Assembly (NCBI GenBank): GCA_910592205.1
Contig: CAJVPJ010000066.1
Coordinates: forward strand, 1 to 49,738
Origin: Paraglomus occultum
Lineage: Eukaryota > Glomeromycota > Glomeromycetes > Paraglomerales > Paraglomeraceae
Direction: 5' to 3'
Length of the DNA stretch: 49,738 bases
Made by a program: the position numbers and the translations under genes. Under the pieces are notes generated by a model that was not told the DNA's origin, made no database searches, and saw nothing but the letters and a program-made list of their open reading frames with translations. Each line of letters begins with the position of its first letter. The first letter of the stretch is position 1. Shown one piece after another: positions 37,472 to 49,738 of the stretch.

Positions 37472-40400
37472 GTTTGACTATTTGAATGCATCTGAATCAG
37501 CTGCAAAGACGGGATGGTAGTGCTTATTTTGGAGAGTTCTCCGAAAGGATAGCAGAGTAGTGTGGCCAAAGACAGTTAGCAATGGATATTCAGTGCCTAT
37601 GAGTTATCTTGTTGGCTAGTGGATGCCCTTTTTTTGCTATGTATGGACTGACCGGTGCAGGATTGGTTGATCCTTGGGCGAGAAGAGTTAAATAACCGCA
37701 AACCCTGGATAAACCCGATCATGGCAGAAGTATACCCATATTTAAAATGATCAATCCACTACTTACGGGCCAGTCCAGTCCAAAACAGGCGTTCTTGCAG
37801 ATGACAACTGTGTGACGATAATAAAATATTTTGTTGTTAACGCTGTTTGGCAGTTTGAACGATCATTGGTGGAATAAACAGATCTAGACCATCACCAAGA
37901 TTGTGACAAAGCAAACAAAGCAGTAAAACAGAATTTCCACCCGGCTTTGATCGAGATAAGCGATTTCACATGAGAACCAGTAGCTTGTGGGCATTCTCAT
38001 AATAGAAACAATATAATTAAATGCCATTATTGTTTGTTCCTAATCAGTCATTTGTAAACTTTGTCTCTTTTCGCTCTAAGAGGTTAACTTTAAGCGACTT
38101 GATCACATGTCTGAACGATATTTTACGCTATGTAATCGCTCTCGACTATATGCGCTCAACTCGGCCGAATTCGATTAATAAAATAGAATAGTTTTTCAAG
38201 TGCGTGCGTTATTAAGATTGGAATAAATTTTATTCGTTATTTCCAAGTTATTTTAGCCTTGTAATGTTCCAATCTCAATTACTTGTTGTAACTAGAAAAA
38301 GTGCTATTTTATGACGCGTCGTGTGCGGGAATGTCTCTATTGACTTTGGTTATCAGAAAGACATCAAAAGACGGGATCACTTTGCTTGGCCGAAAAACCT
38401 TTTATTGGCGTATCGTCTTAAGAAGCCGACTGGGAGTAATGATATGGGCGAATTGCAAATGCTGACTCGTTTTGGAGACAGCATAACTCGGGTAGGCAGA
38501 TGTTAGGTTTAGCTATCAATCGGACACACGTTTTTTATGGAGTAGCATTATATCTATGATTTTATTGGAGGGGATTTTCCGGTATGTCGTGCAACGCTTC
38601 AACCTGTATTGCACGTGTAATTTCACGAAATTTATAATAACGCCACCAAAAAATTTGAATGGCTGGGAATAAATGTCGAACATTCAGTGTAATAATGGGT
38701 ATACCAATCGTTACGGCAGGGATCATTAATTGTAACAACAGTCTTAATGATGGCAAACGCCTCCTACTTATCAATAATGCTTTAATCATTTCGTTATTCG
38801 AAAACCTGCAGACAAGTTTTTTATTGTCCCATGAATTCGCTATTCATTGGTCCCTCATTATCAAGATATGGTTGTATTTTTTTTTGAAGATAACCTTTTA
38901 ATGGGTCTAGGCTTAAACACTTCCTATACACTAAATGCAATGTCCATACCCATAATTAGACGCTTTGAAACCCTTTATTTATTCTGCGATTCAACCATAT
39001 GTTGTAACATATCATTTGCCTAATATTTGATGACATGACTCTCTGTGCAAGGTTGCTATTTACCTAAAGACTTCCATTCACTACTCTCAAAGATCCTGAG
39101 AAAATGAAGACTCAACTGAAATATTTCTCAAGCAATCCACTATGTTTAAAGGAGGCAGTTGGCCGCGAACCCGGTACCACAAAATACCAAGTACAGTACT
39201 ACATTATGCTTCATTCTAGTTTAACAACATAAATCTTACTTTGATAGTACAGTAACAAGCATAAGTATTTGACCGCTCCAGTCTGGGACAGGAACAAATA
39301 ATTGCCTTGAACATCTCTTGCATATAATGAATGTATAACAAACCATGATCAGAAATTTATATCTAACCAAATTTTATAACTTCTTTTTTATTTTGTTCTC
39401 TGCACATTAAATGCAGTATGATTGCTACTACAAAATGCAAATGATAGTGGGAATAATGATACTGATAAATTTTGTGCGTGTTTATTGTCAAGCATAATAA
39501 CAATTTTCTTCTAATTAGACATGCATTTCAAGAACGCGCACAGATTGATTTAACAAATAAAACAATAACAAATTACGCAAAACCGATTAGAAACATGTGG
39601 AGATATGCATTTTGAAGTTTATGTCGAGATAAACGACGTGTGGGCTTTGATATGTTTTTATATGCTTTAGAGGCGAATATTGGGCTGGAATTTTACAGGT
39701 AATCACAGTTTGTTATACACTAACTTGATAAATATCAGAGATTGGATTATTCCAATTTAAGATTTTACAGATTATTTATATACAATAAGAAAGTGCTTCT
39801 AAATTTAATTTATTGTTGCGGTCGGCGTAATATTTAGGGGTACGAGTGGGAGAGCGACTGAGGCGGTCTACGACCGAAAAATCTCAACCTCGTTTTTACT
39901 ACAAAGACAATTCAATTAAAACTGAATGCTTGAGATAATAAGTAACGTTTTCTTATTTAATTATGCGCGCTTTGCTCGTTCTATGTAACATTTTTTTGGC
40001 AATCGTATCCAAGTAAGAGAATCCGCAAAATAACGACTGTTATTCAACGGAGTCGAAGGGGAAATTAAAATGCTATCTCCTAATTTAAACAGGCAAGGCC
40101 TCGATTTGATGTTTTGACTAATGAAAGGATGTCACTTATCTATCCAAACGAATTAAACGAAATAAAATAACTTTTCAAGAATTAATTACAGACTCTCGCC
40201 CTTCTCCCTAATATTAATTACGCGTACTGACACCAATGAATAATAACGCGTTTACAACCACTTAATGTCGTTCATATAAAACATTATTGCTAAAGTTTCG
40301 TTATGAGCGGTTATTATTCGGTAAGTAATTAATTACATCGACGATGATAGAAATAGAATAAACGGATGTGCGATTTCGAAGGGATCGTTCATCATTTGTG

Positions 40401-43400
40401 CAAGGGAATTTGGATAAAGCTATGGATCAATTCTGTAACCAGGTGACATGAATGAACCATAACGACACGTGTAACTCAGACACTCTTGTTATATCGAGGG
40501 ATTTGCCGTGAATAAAAGTTCCTCTAGCAGCAAATTGGCTTGATCACCATCATTGTCAAAGTAGACACCAATGGTAAAAGCTACAAGACAATCAAGAGAT
40601 GCGGCATATATTGTCTCAACAAAACATGCTGATAATAAGTTGCGCAACTTGGAACTCGTGATTGTCTCGCGTGAGTACTTATCAGAAAACTGAAAGTTTT
40701 TAAGAACAAAAACTTCTGACTCAATAAAAAACTAGAACATGAATTTTATGAATTACGCCTTAGCCTGAAATTTCATGGCAGAAGAGTTGGGAATTTCGCT
40801 TCTATTTGCTGCAAGAATGAGATACTCCTTACCGCACAATATGGTTGCGTGCGGCAAGCAATAAATAGTATCAAGCAGAATCAATCTGTCTCTTTTGCAA
40901 TTTTCTGTTATTTTCCTCAAAAACACGCGCCAAACGATGCCAAACGAAAGGCAAGAAAAGAAAGCAAAACTCAGACGGCAAATCAACGCGTCGAATAGAG
41001 CTGAATTTGAAAAGACATGCGAAAGCTCTTACAGACCGAGGAATACGTATATTAATATATCAAGAATGGTTCACTGAGCATAGTCATTATATCTGAAGGT
41101 ACAGTTTTGGTAAACACATAGAAGTACAAATATATCAACTCCGTACTGAAAACACTCCTCCGGCTGTGTCGAATAGAATATTTTGACTATCGAAACGTTT
41201 GTTTTTGGTCTTGACACTAGACTTATTTATTTTTTGAGGAGTTGATTTGCAATACGGTGCAAGTTCCACGCCACCAAGCTTGACTAGTATATAATATACT
41301 TGAGTGGACGGAGTTTGAGGTTTCGAAGATTAATAAGAAATCGACATTTATAAGTCTAATTGTCAAATGATGACCGATTTTCACGTATTGCTAGAAAAGC
41401 ATAGGTGACCACCACTCAATAGAATGAGCTTATGGAACAGGAAGAGCTGATAGTGAGCTAGCCTATGCGATAGCACAGATGAGTGAGATAGAGTACAAAT
41501 GGTTTGTATAAACACATTGAAGGATACTAACTATGTTAATAGCTCACTAGCATTCCTAACAGGTTGATGTAGTTATCAATCATACTTACAGCGAGTGATC
41601 AAGAACACTGAGTGTTTATGTATTAATAATCGGTGAATTTTGGATCTTAGATTGTTCGAAATACAAAGCTGCCTGACAAATTCCATTATGAGGTGCTGGA
41701 TGTCATCTTTCAAAACTTGGAGGCGGACACAAACCCAAGACACATAATAGAACCACATGTTGCAATTATTATCATAGAGGTTGGAAATACTTAGTGAGCC
41801 ATTTGCCTTCTTGTCAAGCATCTGCTGTATCTCCAAAAGCGCCGAGTGAAGCGCATATTGTATATATAAAGTCAGTCAACTCGAGTCCATATTAAGGATA
41901 TTTGATTACGCAAACAACTAAGCTCTTATTTTGAAATGTTGAAAGATATATAATCCTTTTGCCGTTTAATATTATTAGGAATGTGATTGGAATGTTAGAA
42001 TATACAGGGCGTCAGTCTTAGTTCAAAGATTAAGATCATGACTCCTAAGTGCGTCTTCAATTTCGACGTGCTTGATAAAAGTACAAGTACCAGGAATTTC
42101 AACATCATTACTGTCTTCGATGTTCCGATTCCAACAAGACAGATGAGATGGCACACATCATACCTGCGAAATACCTACATGTTGGATTTCCCAATTCAAG
42201 CACGAAATCTTCACCACCGGTTTCTTGAACATGTTTTATCGGATCTACCAGCTATATGCCCTAATTGCTGCTCGTAGAATCCTTGCAAAGAAATAACAAT
42301 ATCTTTGTTCTTAATCAGATGTTTTAATTCTGAATTGCCGAACAAGACAACAGCTTTCAAAATGGATGATGGGTATCGATAAAAGATAACGTATTACTTG
42401 GCTCTGGTGTGCCAGAACCTAGCGTTGAACCAAATCATAGAATGACTTATTTCGAATGTATCTAATTCCATATCGGCCCCGATCTAATGGAGAGACATTG
42501 GGTAAGCATAGATTCTGCTATCCAAAATCTCGAAAAATTTTTTTTGGGTGCTGTCAAAAAAAAAAAGTTATTACAACGTACATTTCTGCTGTAATGAGGA
42601 CACAAACTCAATTTCACGTGAGATCGATCTGTAATAAATTATTTGTAATAGGAATAATAATAGTAATGGGATCAACAGAATGCTAACCGTTGTTGCTTTC
42701 CATTGTTTTGTCAATCACTAATGATAACTATTGTCACGAAAACCCAATTAACCACTGGAACCTAACAGATGCGTTTTAGCTGCACGCCAGTAAAGTGAAA
42801 TTGAATACCTATTATTTTGATATATATAGTAATTGAGGGTCGATCCAAATAACTATTAGTAAGCTGAACGAATACATTCTAGGTAAATTGCCCTCTCCGA
42901 TCTTTAGCCGTAATTACGATGGATTTGGGTTCTTTCAACGTAAACCGCTCATTTGCATAAAGTATGTTCAGACGCCAAGTAGTAAATCACAACTCTAATA
43001 GTGATTACGTTAGCTGCAGGGAGTGTGTTGCATCTGATGTTAGATGCTTAGTTCAGGTTTGATCTTATCAATAATAAGACGATGTGATTATTGAGAGGGC
43101 GACGGGACGTCGAATGTATGCTTCATTAATAAGGACGACAGTGTTTGGACAATCGTATTGTCGATGGACATTGGGAAAGTCTCTAACCCCTAGACAACAA
43201 TAGAAAACGGGAATTATAAATTATCTTATTCCCTGTAACATATTCGCACAGTTTGTTATATTTTTAGACAATGTCTCATTCAAAATGTAAAGTAAGGAGG
43301 TAGCTTACTTTGCATGTTACAGAATATTAATATTCGATGCGAATAAAGATTGGTGGTAAGTTGGGATTGGTACAGAATAGAATGGTCCAGAACAAGAGAA

Positions 43401-45984
43401 TACCAAGTACGAGTAATGTATAATTTTATTTGTGACGTCACAAGGAATCTTGGCTTTTCTGTAAACAAAAACCAGAATCTTTGAACGTATCACCGTAGCT
43501 CAAAGTCTTTTGGTTCGATCGAGGGGTCGTTTTCACGGCAAAGGAATAAAACGCACTAATTTGAAGGTCACCAGGGAAAACGGTCATCACCGACATTATT
43601 GATTAGAGACTAGTTAAAAAAATCGTTCATTATCATAGCTTCTCTGATATGTCGATTTGTGCGACAGCTGTAAGTAACGCTAACACGACCTATTCCTATT
43701 GGATTACACCAAACGAACAAGCTCATCTGTCAAGCGTAAATCCGGATTAGAATTACTAATTAGTGAAAGAGAAAAGATAATTGGTGCCAATAAACTCGGT
43801 TTAGTGAAAGTGAGAGGCTTGACTGTCACGTAGAAATTTTATACTGAACAGGAATCAACAAAAGGAACAATACTGATCGCCATTCTGGAAAAACCCGTAA
43901 CGGCCCGTAACATACCAAAAAGAAAGATATTGACTTGCGACACAACCCCTGGATGCTTATCGAGTAGCTTGAGAGAAAGTTTTTCAAAAGAAAGATCTTC
44001 CAATCAGATATCAAGCCTTGTGATCGTTCAAACAATTTTGGCAAAAATGGTGAAAGCCACGATGGATGCGTTGAAGAGAGGAGAAAAAAAAAGGTAGTGT
44101 CCTCCAAATAAAAGATGGCAGCTTATGATGTCATATGTTAACCTTCGCCTGCTTCTTTTGTTGCAGCACGCCCCGTGGGGTATTTTTACGAAAAACCGCA
44201 TCGATTCTTACATAAGATACATATGCAGGCTCGACAAACGCCAGACTATCTATCCAACCAGTGCAGTGGCATACTCATTCGATTGCTTTGCCACAACGTT
44301 ATTCTTGATCAGTCAACGTTCGATGGTCTTCGACAAGTCAACTTGAAAATCACAAGTGATGAGCTGAAAATCGATTTGTACTATATAAGATCCGAGGATG
44401 AGAAGGATGAAGAAAGAAAAAAGAGATGAGATTGTTCTGATCGTTCTGATAAGAAGGCACAACTGACATGTGAATTTCATGTTCATTATAATCTACGGTT
44501 CTCTGATTTCTCCCAAGAACATTGCTCCAGAAAAAAAAACTCAATATTTGCATCAAAATAGTTAGATGTGAGACTCGCATTTACGTAGACAGCATAAACA
44601 TTTTACAAACGCCAATTCTTCTCTTTTCACACACACACTGAACTCAAGATCCCTTTCTCTCTTTCCTGTCCCTTGTCACCTTTCCCCCTCGACTTATCTG
44701 CCTGATGTCGTCACCACTAATAAACATTCATTTATCGTTGCATTTTTCATGCATGTCCCCCGAATATAATTGGAAATCCATTGCTTTCAGGGAAATAGAA
44801 ATAAGCAAAATTGGTGGATGGTTACATACAACAAACTGATTTATATTGTATGCGTGAGGATACCCAATATGGAAAAGGGATAACGACTTTGAAATGGCCA
44901 GTCGAGTTTTTACTAGTAAACAAACGCAACTAGAGAAAATCAGGTTATGATGAATACAGGAGACTGGCAAGTATCATCTGCTTCTTGTTCAATGGTATTT
45001 CAGTACAACGGTTATCGATTGAGTTATCCATAGTGTGTTAAACTAGTTCAGGAAGTGTAACTTTCAAAAAGGATCAACACGAATACGAAAAGGTGTAAAA
45101 CACCATTTTACTGCAAGTTTTCAGGTTCACCAATTGATTATCTATCATCACTATGTAAGTGTGATGATTCAGACTACTTTAACGGAACGGGCGTAGGATC
45201 TGCGAAAAAAGAACTCTCTCTCCCAACAAACCCTGCAGATCTTGCAAAGACCCACCTACTGCGAAGATCGACCTCAAAAGGCTGTTCTTTTGACCCGAAC
45301 GTACACCTGCACTGACCCGCGATAAAGTAAATTTTTGAAAGAAACCTGCAGTCTTTCGGCAATGCCTGCGATTGTCCATTTAATTGATAGCCCTACATAT
45401 AACCGAGAAGGTACAAATATTACATAATGTAAGTGTCGCAGCTGCTGTCCGCACGACTGTTATGCTGTTATTGCTCAATCATATCATTGTAGAGGCTTGG
45501 TCAATACTAAAATCGTGAAGGGATTTAATCCATTGTTGCATCTGCTTTGCAAGTTGGGGGGGGTGTCGATCTACGAGACGAGATTCCCGATAATGAGAAT
45601 GAACGCAAGCGCAATGTCTATTGTTCTAATACGTTATAGATGATAATCATTTCGCAGCAAAACTGTTAAACTTTTCGTTAGCGTTGTTCACCGATATTAA
45701 TATGGGATAGCGAACATTTATGAAACATTATTTGTAATACCGTGACATTGAGGAAAATCATTTCGTTTGTTCATACAATCTGCGATAACAATATCTTATA
45801 ATAATTGCGACTAATCCTAATTAGCATTCGTACTACCGTTACGGTTCGCTGTTTGTCTCCGAGCGCACTCATTGACAATGAATGAGATTTCTCATTTGGA
45901 ACAGCTGTAACATATTGCGTCTGCCCTTACTGCTGCTGTTTGTACATAGCAGAATAATACGGGAGAAATGTAAAAATAGAAACA
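37472..45984. other. Long gene-poor AT-rich region
   Basis: About 8.5 kb with no recognised gene, RNA or transposase. Candidate fragments are a minus-strand 75-codon ORF at 38562-38789 with a hydrophobic segment (PAVTIGIPIITLNVRHLF) preceded by a plausible acceptor, a plus-strand ORF at 42038-42277, and a protein-like reading frame ending at 44429 (LKITSDELKIDLYYIRSE, then a basic tail) preceded by a CAG acceptor near 44166 but lacking a matching 5' exon. A G8 tract lies near 45556, and a locally GC-richer patch at 45180-45320. Confidence 0.45.
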
Positions 45985-46692
45985 ATGGACACAAGACCTA
46001 ATCTGGTATTAATATTCCACTTACAATATCAATATATATGGAAGAGGGGAGATATGGACATTTCGAAAGATTATCACAATCTTATACAGTACATGATTAT
46101 TTGCTACTCAAAAATGTTCAATGTCCCTATCGTTCCTATCTATGTGATTATACATAAACCGTGTGATAACAATGAAATACAAGGATGCATTGACAGGTAC
46201 TATACAGGGGGGGGGGGGATATTAAGGGGTGGGATGTGTGTAAAATGCGCCCGCTCTTATGTATATTCCTTATTTGTCATAGATTTTACAATAACAACAT
46301 CAATAGATATTCCAATGTCTGATGGTTTAATCAATTTCTACACTAATCTTTATATTAATATTGATATTCAACAGTCTTTTTATCACACTTTCTTTGACAT
46401 CACCTCCCCGTTCCCTCTTTCCGTCCGGTCTATCATCGAGCTAGGCTTTATTCGTCTGATGGCTGTTGTGCCGATCACTAAAGGCCAAAGCAAATATCGG
46501 CTCTTTCTGCATCCAGCCACAGACGGCCATTTGCATGCAATCGGCGGAAATCTATATACAATGAATATACTAGTAATACCCCCAGCATTGAACATATATA
46601 TAACGTTTTCTTTGTCTTTCGCCCTTTTCGATGGTTATTATCATCCAATCAAGATAATATGCTTGGAGGTATATACACAAAGCGTCCAATAA
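45985..46692 (+). CDS. Unassigned long ORF, 235 residues
   Basis: ATG at 45985, TAA at 46690-46692. An uninterrupted frame of 235 codons is unlikely by chance in sequence this AT-rich, yet the product (start MDTRPNLVLIFHLQYQYIWK) is hydrophobic, Ile/Tyr-rich and unlike any family I know. A run of twelve G at 46207-46218 encodes GGGG. A splice from GAG at 46665-46667 (GTATAT donor) to an acceptor near 46751 would replace the last residues and extend the frame further. Other frames here are also partly open on both strands, so coding sense is not secure. Confidence 0.3.
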   Translation: MDTRPNLVLIFHLQYQYIWKRGDMDISKDYHNLIQYMIICYSKMFNVPIVPIYVIIHKPCDNNEIQGCIDRYYTGGGGILRGGMCVKCARSYVYSLFVIDFTITTSIDIPMSDGLINFYTNLYINIDIQQSFYHTFFDITSPFPLSVRSIIELGFIRLMAVVPITKGQSKYRLFLHPATDGHLHAIGGNLYTMNILVIPPALNIYITFSLSFALFDGYYHPIKIICLEVYTQSVQ

Positions 46693-47854
46693 TCTCTACC
46701 AATTTATCCAAGTTGAAATGTTAGGTATATTCTTTTCTTGATTAATATTAGCGTTCTATCAACCGTCGTCATGTGGATGTCGTCCGACGTGCGTGGTATG
46801 CAGTGAATATGAGTAGACGTTCTACACAGACATATCATCTGTGGTCTACGATGAGTGGTTGGAAGGATATGCAGCCGAGAGAATTAAGGAATTGGCTGTG
46901 CGAGTAACAAGCGAGAAACGGGGTAAAGTGAGGTAAACAAAGGGAAATAATAGAAATGAATGGAAAAGCGAGAAACGAGGGGGATGTTGTCGAAATTATA
47001 ATTGAGGAGGGGATATCAATCGTATGAGTATGCCGCATGCATATTGTAAATATAGCATTTATATATATGTATTATCTATTATTATAAATACGATAATTAT
47101 CACATCAAATCTATTAAACTGTCTCACCTCAAAACCTTAACTAAATTGTACTTGTTTGTCTGCCTTTTATTCAATCTCGTGTGCTATACTTTCCTTACTG
47201 TTTTGGATTTGTGTCGTTACGTGATTGGTTACGGGAAAATGTTATACATCCCGTATGGTAAGTCTCTTTTTGCGTAACGAATAAACATATAGAACATAGT
47301 TGCAAACAACAAAGCCAAGGCATAAGTTGTGTGAATGAGGGAGTGAGTGAGAGAATGGATACAGGTACAATGATTGCGTATATGTCTCGCAAAGCTGTGT
47401 TAACTTCTAACCATATCCCTTGCATATAATACAGCGATTAACAATCATAACTATGTAATAATAAAGTAACATCTGTACTACATTAAGCACGTCCGAAATA
47501 TTAAATACAAATGTATACAACGCATATTAGAAAAATATAGTGTATATCGTACAGCATGACACTATTACAGCATGTGATGTTTGGTTTTGTGATACACTAC
47601 AATATATTTATGTATAAACAATACTATTTATATACCACCCAAGTTTATATATTATTCGGTCCATTCTTTCTTTCAAATGTCACATCGGCAATAATCACAT
47701 AAACTCGGAACCACAGCACGATAAATACCAATCGTTCGCTATCCACACACTTTCACAAGACGTTTTTCGAAACCTCGCACACAAATAAGCACATTAGAGT
47801 TTACACATATATACTTCACAAAACATCCTCACACAACTGCGAGGAACACGCAAT
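46693..47854. other. Spacer with possible exon fragment, coiled-coil gene promoter
   Basis: About 1.16 kb. Between about 46828 and 46932 a plus-strand frame reads VVYDEWLEGYAAERIKELAV and looks exon-like, with a possible acceptor before and a GTAAAC donor after, but I could not complete a gene. The following 100 bases are purine-rich. From 47040 to 47854 it is AT-rich leader and promoter for the coiled-coil gene. Confidence 0.4.
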
Positions 47855-49738
47855 ATGAAAGTAAAGGTAAAATCTCCCTTCTCTATATTCAAAAAGAAGA
47901 ACATAAAAAACCCACAAGGACAAACAAGGGACATCAAGTCAAAACCTGTAATAGAAACCGAAGATAAACCACGCAAACCAACAGACTTGGACGAGCGTCA
48001 ACTACATTCCCCCCCACAAATTCAAGAACTAAAAGCACAACTAGCCAACGTATCAAAGCAACACCAAATAGCAAATGACACTCTCTCATCCACCCAAAAA
48101 GAACTCTCGCAAGTACAAGAACAGTTACATTCCTCACAAACCGCACTCGTTCAGAAATCCGAAGAACTAAAAAAGACCGAAACTCAGGCCTCGCGAGTGC
48201 AAAATGAGCTCCGACAATCCCTCTCCGAAAGCGAAAAGTTAAAGTCTCAATTACGCCAAACACAAACAGACCTCCTGAACACGCAGACTCGGCTCAAATC
48301 CATAACAGTCGAACTCGAAAACAAAAAATCCGCCCTCGGAAAGAGAAATTCTGAATTCGGGTTTACGACCCCACAGCTAAATGACGCGAAATCAGACGAA
48401 GAGTTCAAACAATATTCTGAAAAGGTATTGGCCGAACTCAGTGCTACAAAATCGCAACTAAGCACAGCTCATAGAAAACTAGAAGAAAAACACGCCGAGT
48501 TACAAAAGACTAATTCCGAGTTAATAAACATCAAAGCACAGCTCAGCTCGTCCAACAGAGAGTTTGAGAAAACCAAACTATCGCTCGATAAAGCCAACTC
48601 GGAATTGTCTGCTCTAAAAAGCCAAACAGTTGCTCCGTCACCCGACATTGAAAAACTCCAAACTGCTAATGATCAACTTCAAGACGAACTGAAACGTCTA
48701 TGTGCTGAATTCAACCAGCAAATCAAAGTTGCGAATGATGAACTCGAGCAGAACCGCTCTACTATTAGCCGTTTGACCGCAGAGATCCAAGATTTGGAAA
48801 ACGATCTTGAAGAAGCAAACAATCGCTGTGTTGATTATGAGAACAAGGCCAAAATAGCTGACCATGAATTAAGCTCGGCCAAGGCACAAGCCGATAATCT
48901 GGCTAGCGAATTGGCCGAATCGCAAGCTCGACGCGAAGAGTTAGTGTCGGCGCTGGCTATTTTGAACAACGAGTTTGACAAGTTTAAGACTGAAAACAAG
49001 AGTTCGAACGAAGAAATCAAAGAGCTCAAATGTCAGATTGATTTGGTCAATCGAGAATTGGATTCGGAGAAAAAGAAAGCTATGCAACTGGAAAGGGAAT
49101 TGGAAACAACCAGAGAAATGCTGGAGGCTAAGGATGATTTGGCAGAATTGGTTCTAAAAGTCAAGCAGGTTTGTATATTTGTAAACGACGCGCACTTCAC
49201 CTCTTCTCCCTCTTTTTTTTTTTTTTTTTAACATTCCTTTTTCTTTTTTTAGGACGAGTGGAAAAAGACTGTCGAATCGCTACGCGAGGAGGTTGCAACA
49301 GTCAGCAAGCAGCTCAACGCAACTAAACGGGAAAAGAAAAAGCTTAACCAAACTAATAAAGAACTTAAAACACAAGCCGAGACTCTTTCCCAAAAGAAAG
49401 TTCAAGAAACCACGCGGGTGCGCGAACTTGAAGCCGAGAATTTGAAACTTCGGAAACAGGCTGACAAGGCAAAAGATCAAGGTATGCTCAAAGAAAGAAG
49501 AAGAGGAAAAAAAGCAATTCCCTCCATGGTTAACTTACAATTAATCTCTTCCCCTTCTTAACTTAGCCCGCCAAGTTGAAGAGCTGAAGGCTGAGTTGCA
49601 GGCATTGAAGAACAGCAACGGTTCGTCGAGATCACGCCGTAGCCGTCGCCGTTCTAATTCTACCGAGAAACCACGTACGCCAGACTCTTTTACAAAAGAC
49701 GAGAAACCTCCCACTCCACCAGAAACACCACGCTCAGA
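47855..49738 (+). CDS. Long coiled-coil protein, partial at the right edge
   Basis: Three exons seen: 47855-49168, 49253-49481 and 49567 to the window edge, about 571 residues so far. A basic N-terminus (MKVKVKSPFSIFKKKNIKNP) precedes residues 60-540 of continuous heptad-like, Glu/Lys/Gln/Ser-rich helix with recurring ELxxxxxQL and SELxxxKxQL units, typical of a long parallel coiled coil. The visible C-terminal part becomes Arg-Ser rich (SRSRRSRRRS) and then Pro-Thr rich (KPPTPPETP), which suggests a disordered, possibly phosphorylated tail. Such proteins act as tethers, motors' tails or structural scaffolds. No motor or other catalytic domain is present in the visible part. Codon usage is more C-rich than in neighbouring spacers. 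Specific identity unknown. Confidence 0.85.

Noticed and set aside
37209-37520. 103-codon plus-strand ORF
   Set aside because: Antisense shadow of the WC-2 N-terminal exon, and low complexity.
39600-39720. Text FDMFLYALEANIGLEFYR resembling the orphan family C-terminal block
   Set aside because: Only a loose resemblance over under 20 residues, with no neighbouring family blocks, so not reported as a relic.
43505-43530. GGTTCGATC resembling a tRNA B box
   Set aside because: No five-base stem around it and no D-arm at the right distance.
47934-48263. 109-codon minus-strand ORF
   Set aside because: Antisense shadow of the repetitive coiled-coil exon.

Overview
This is a eukaryotic, AT-rich window with compact intron-rich genes (mostly 55 to 250 base introns with GT..AG ends) set in long AT-rich spacers. 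The gene content is fungal: a white collar 2 type PAS plus GATA-finger regulator, a Sec7-PH ARF exchange factor of the Yel1/EFA6 kind, mitochondrial HSP60 and aconitase, ribosomal protein uS7 (Rps5), an SLC41-type magnesium transporter and an APC amino acid permease. One intact gene and one relic belong to an orphan family that I recall as expanded in arbuscular mycorrhizal fungi (Glomeromycotina, e.g. Rhizophagus). That placement rests on memory, not on a search.

Left part (1-13 kb, mainly + strand): the end of an unidentified minus-strand gene, then HSP60 with a heat-shock element and CCAAT box upstream, a Sec7-PH exchange factor, a MYND zinc-finger protein, and a bacterial-type phosphoribosyltransferase split into eight exons. 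The last is invisible to simple ORF calling because most of its exons are shorter than 100 bases.

Middle (13-21 kb): a repeat-rich accessory stretch. It holds microsatellites, a polypyrimidine array, diverged tandem repeats, the intact 540-residue orphan-family gene, a hairpin array, a MITE-like element with doubled inverted repeats, and a decayed paralogue of the orphan-family gene. The Rps5 gene closes this part.

Right part (22-37.5 kb): minus-strand SLC41 transporter (10 exons), minus-strand amino acid permease with a soluble C-terminal domain built from micro-exons, a small plus-strand ORF overlapping the permease 5' end, plus-strand aconitase, and minus-strand WC-2. From 37.5 to 47.8 kb there is almost nothing recognisable apart from one long unassigned ORF. 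The window ends inside a plus-strand coiled-coil gene.

The genes do not form an operon or pathway. They are independent housekeeping and regulatory genes. Exon boundaries were joined by hand from reading frame, splice dinucleotides and protein-family continuity, so exact junctions are predictions. No tRNA, rRNA or CRISPR was recognised.
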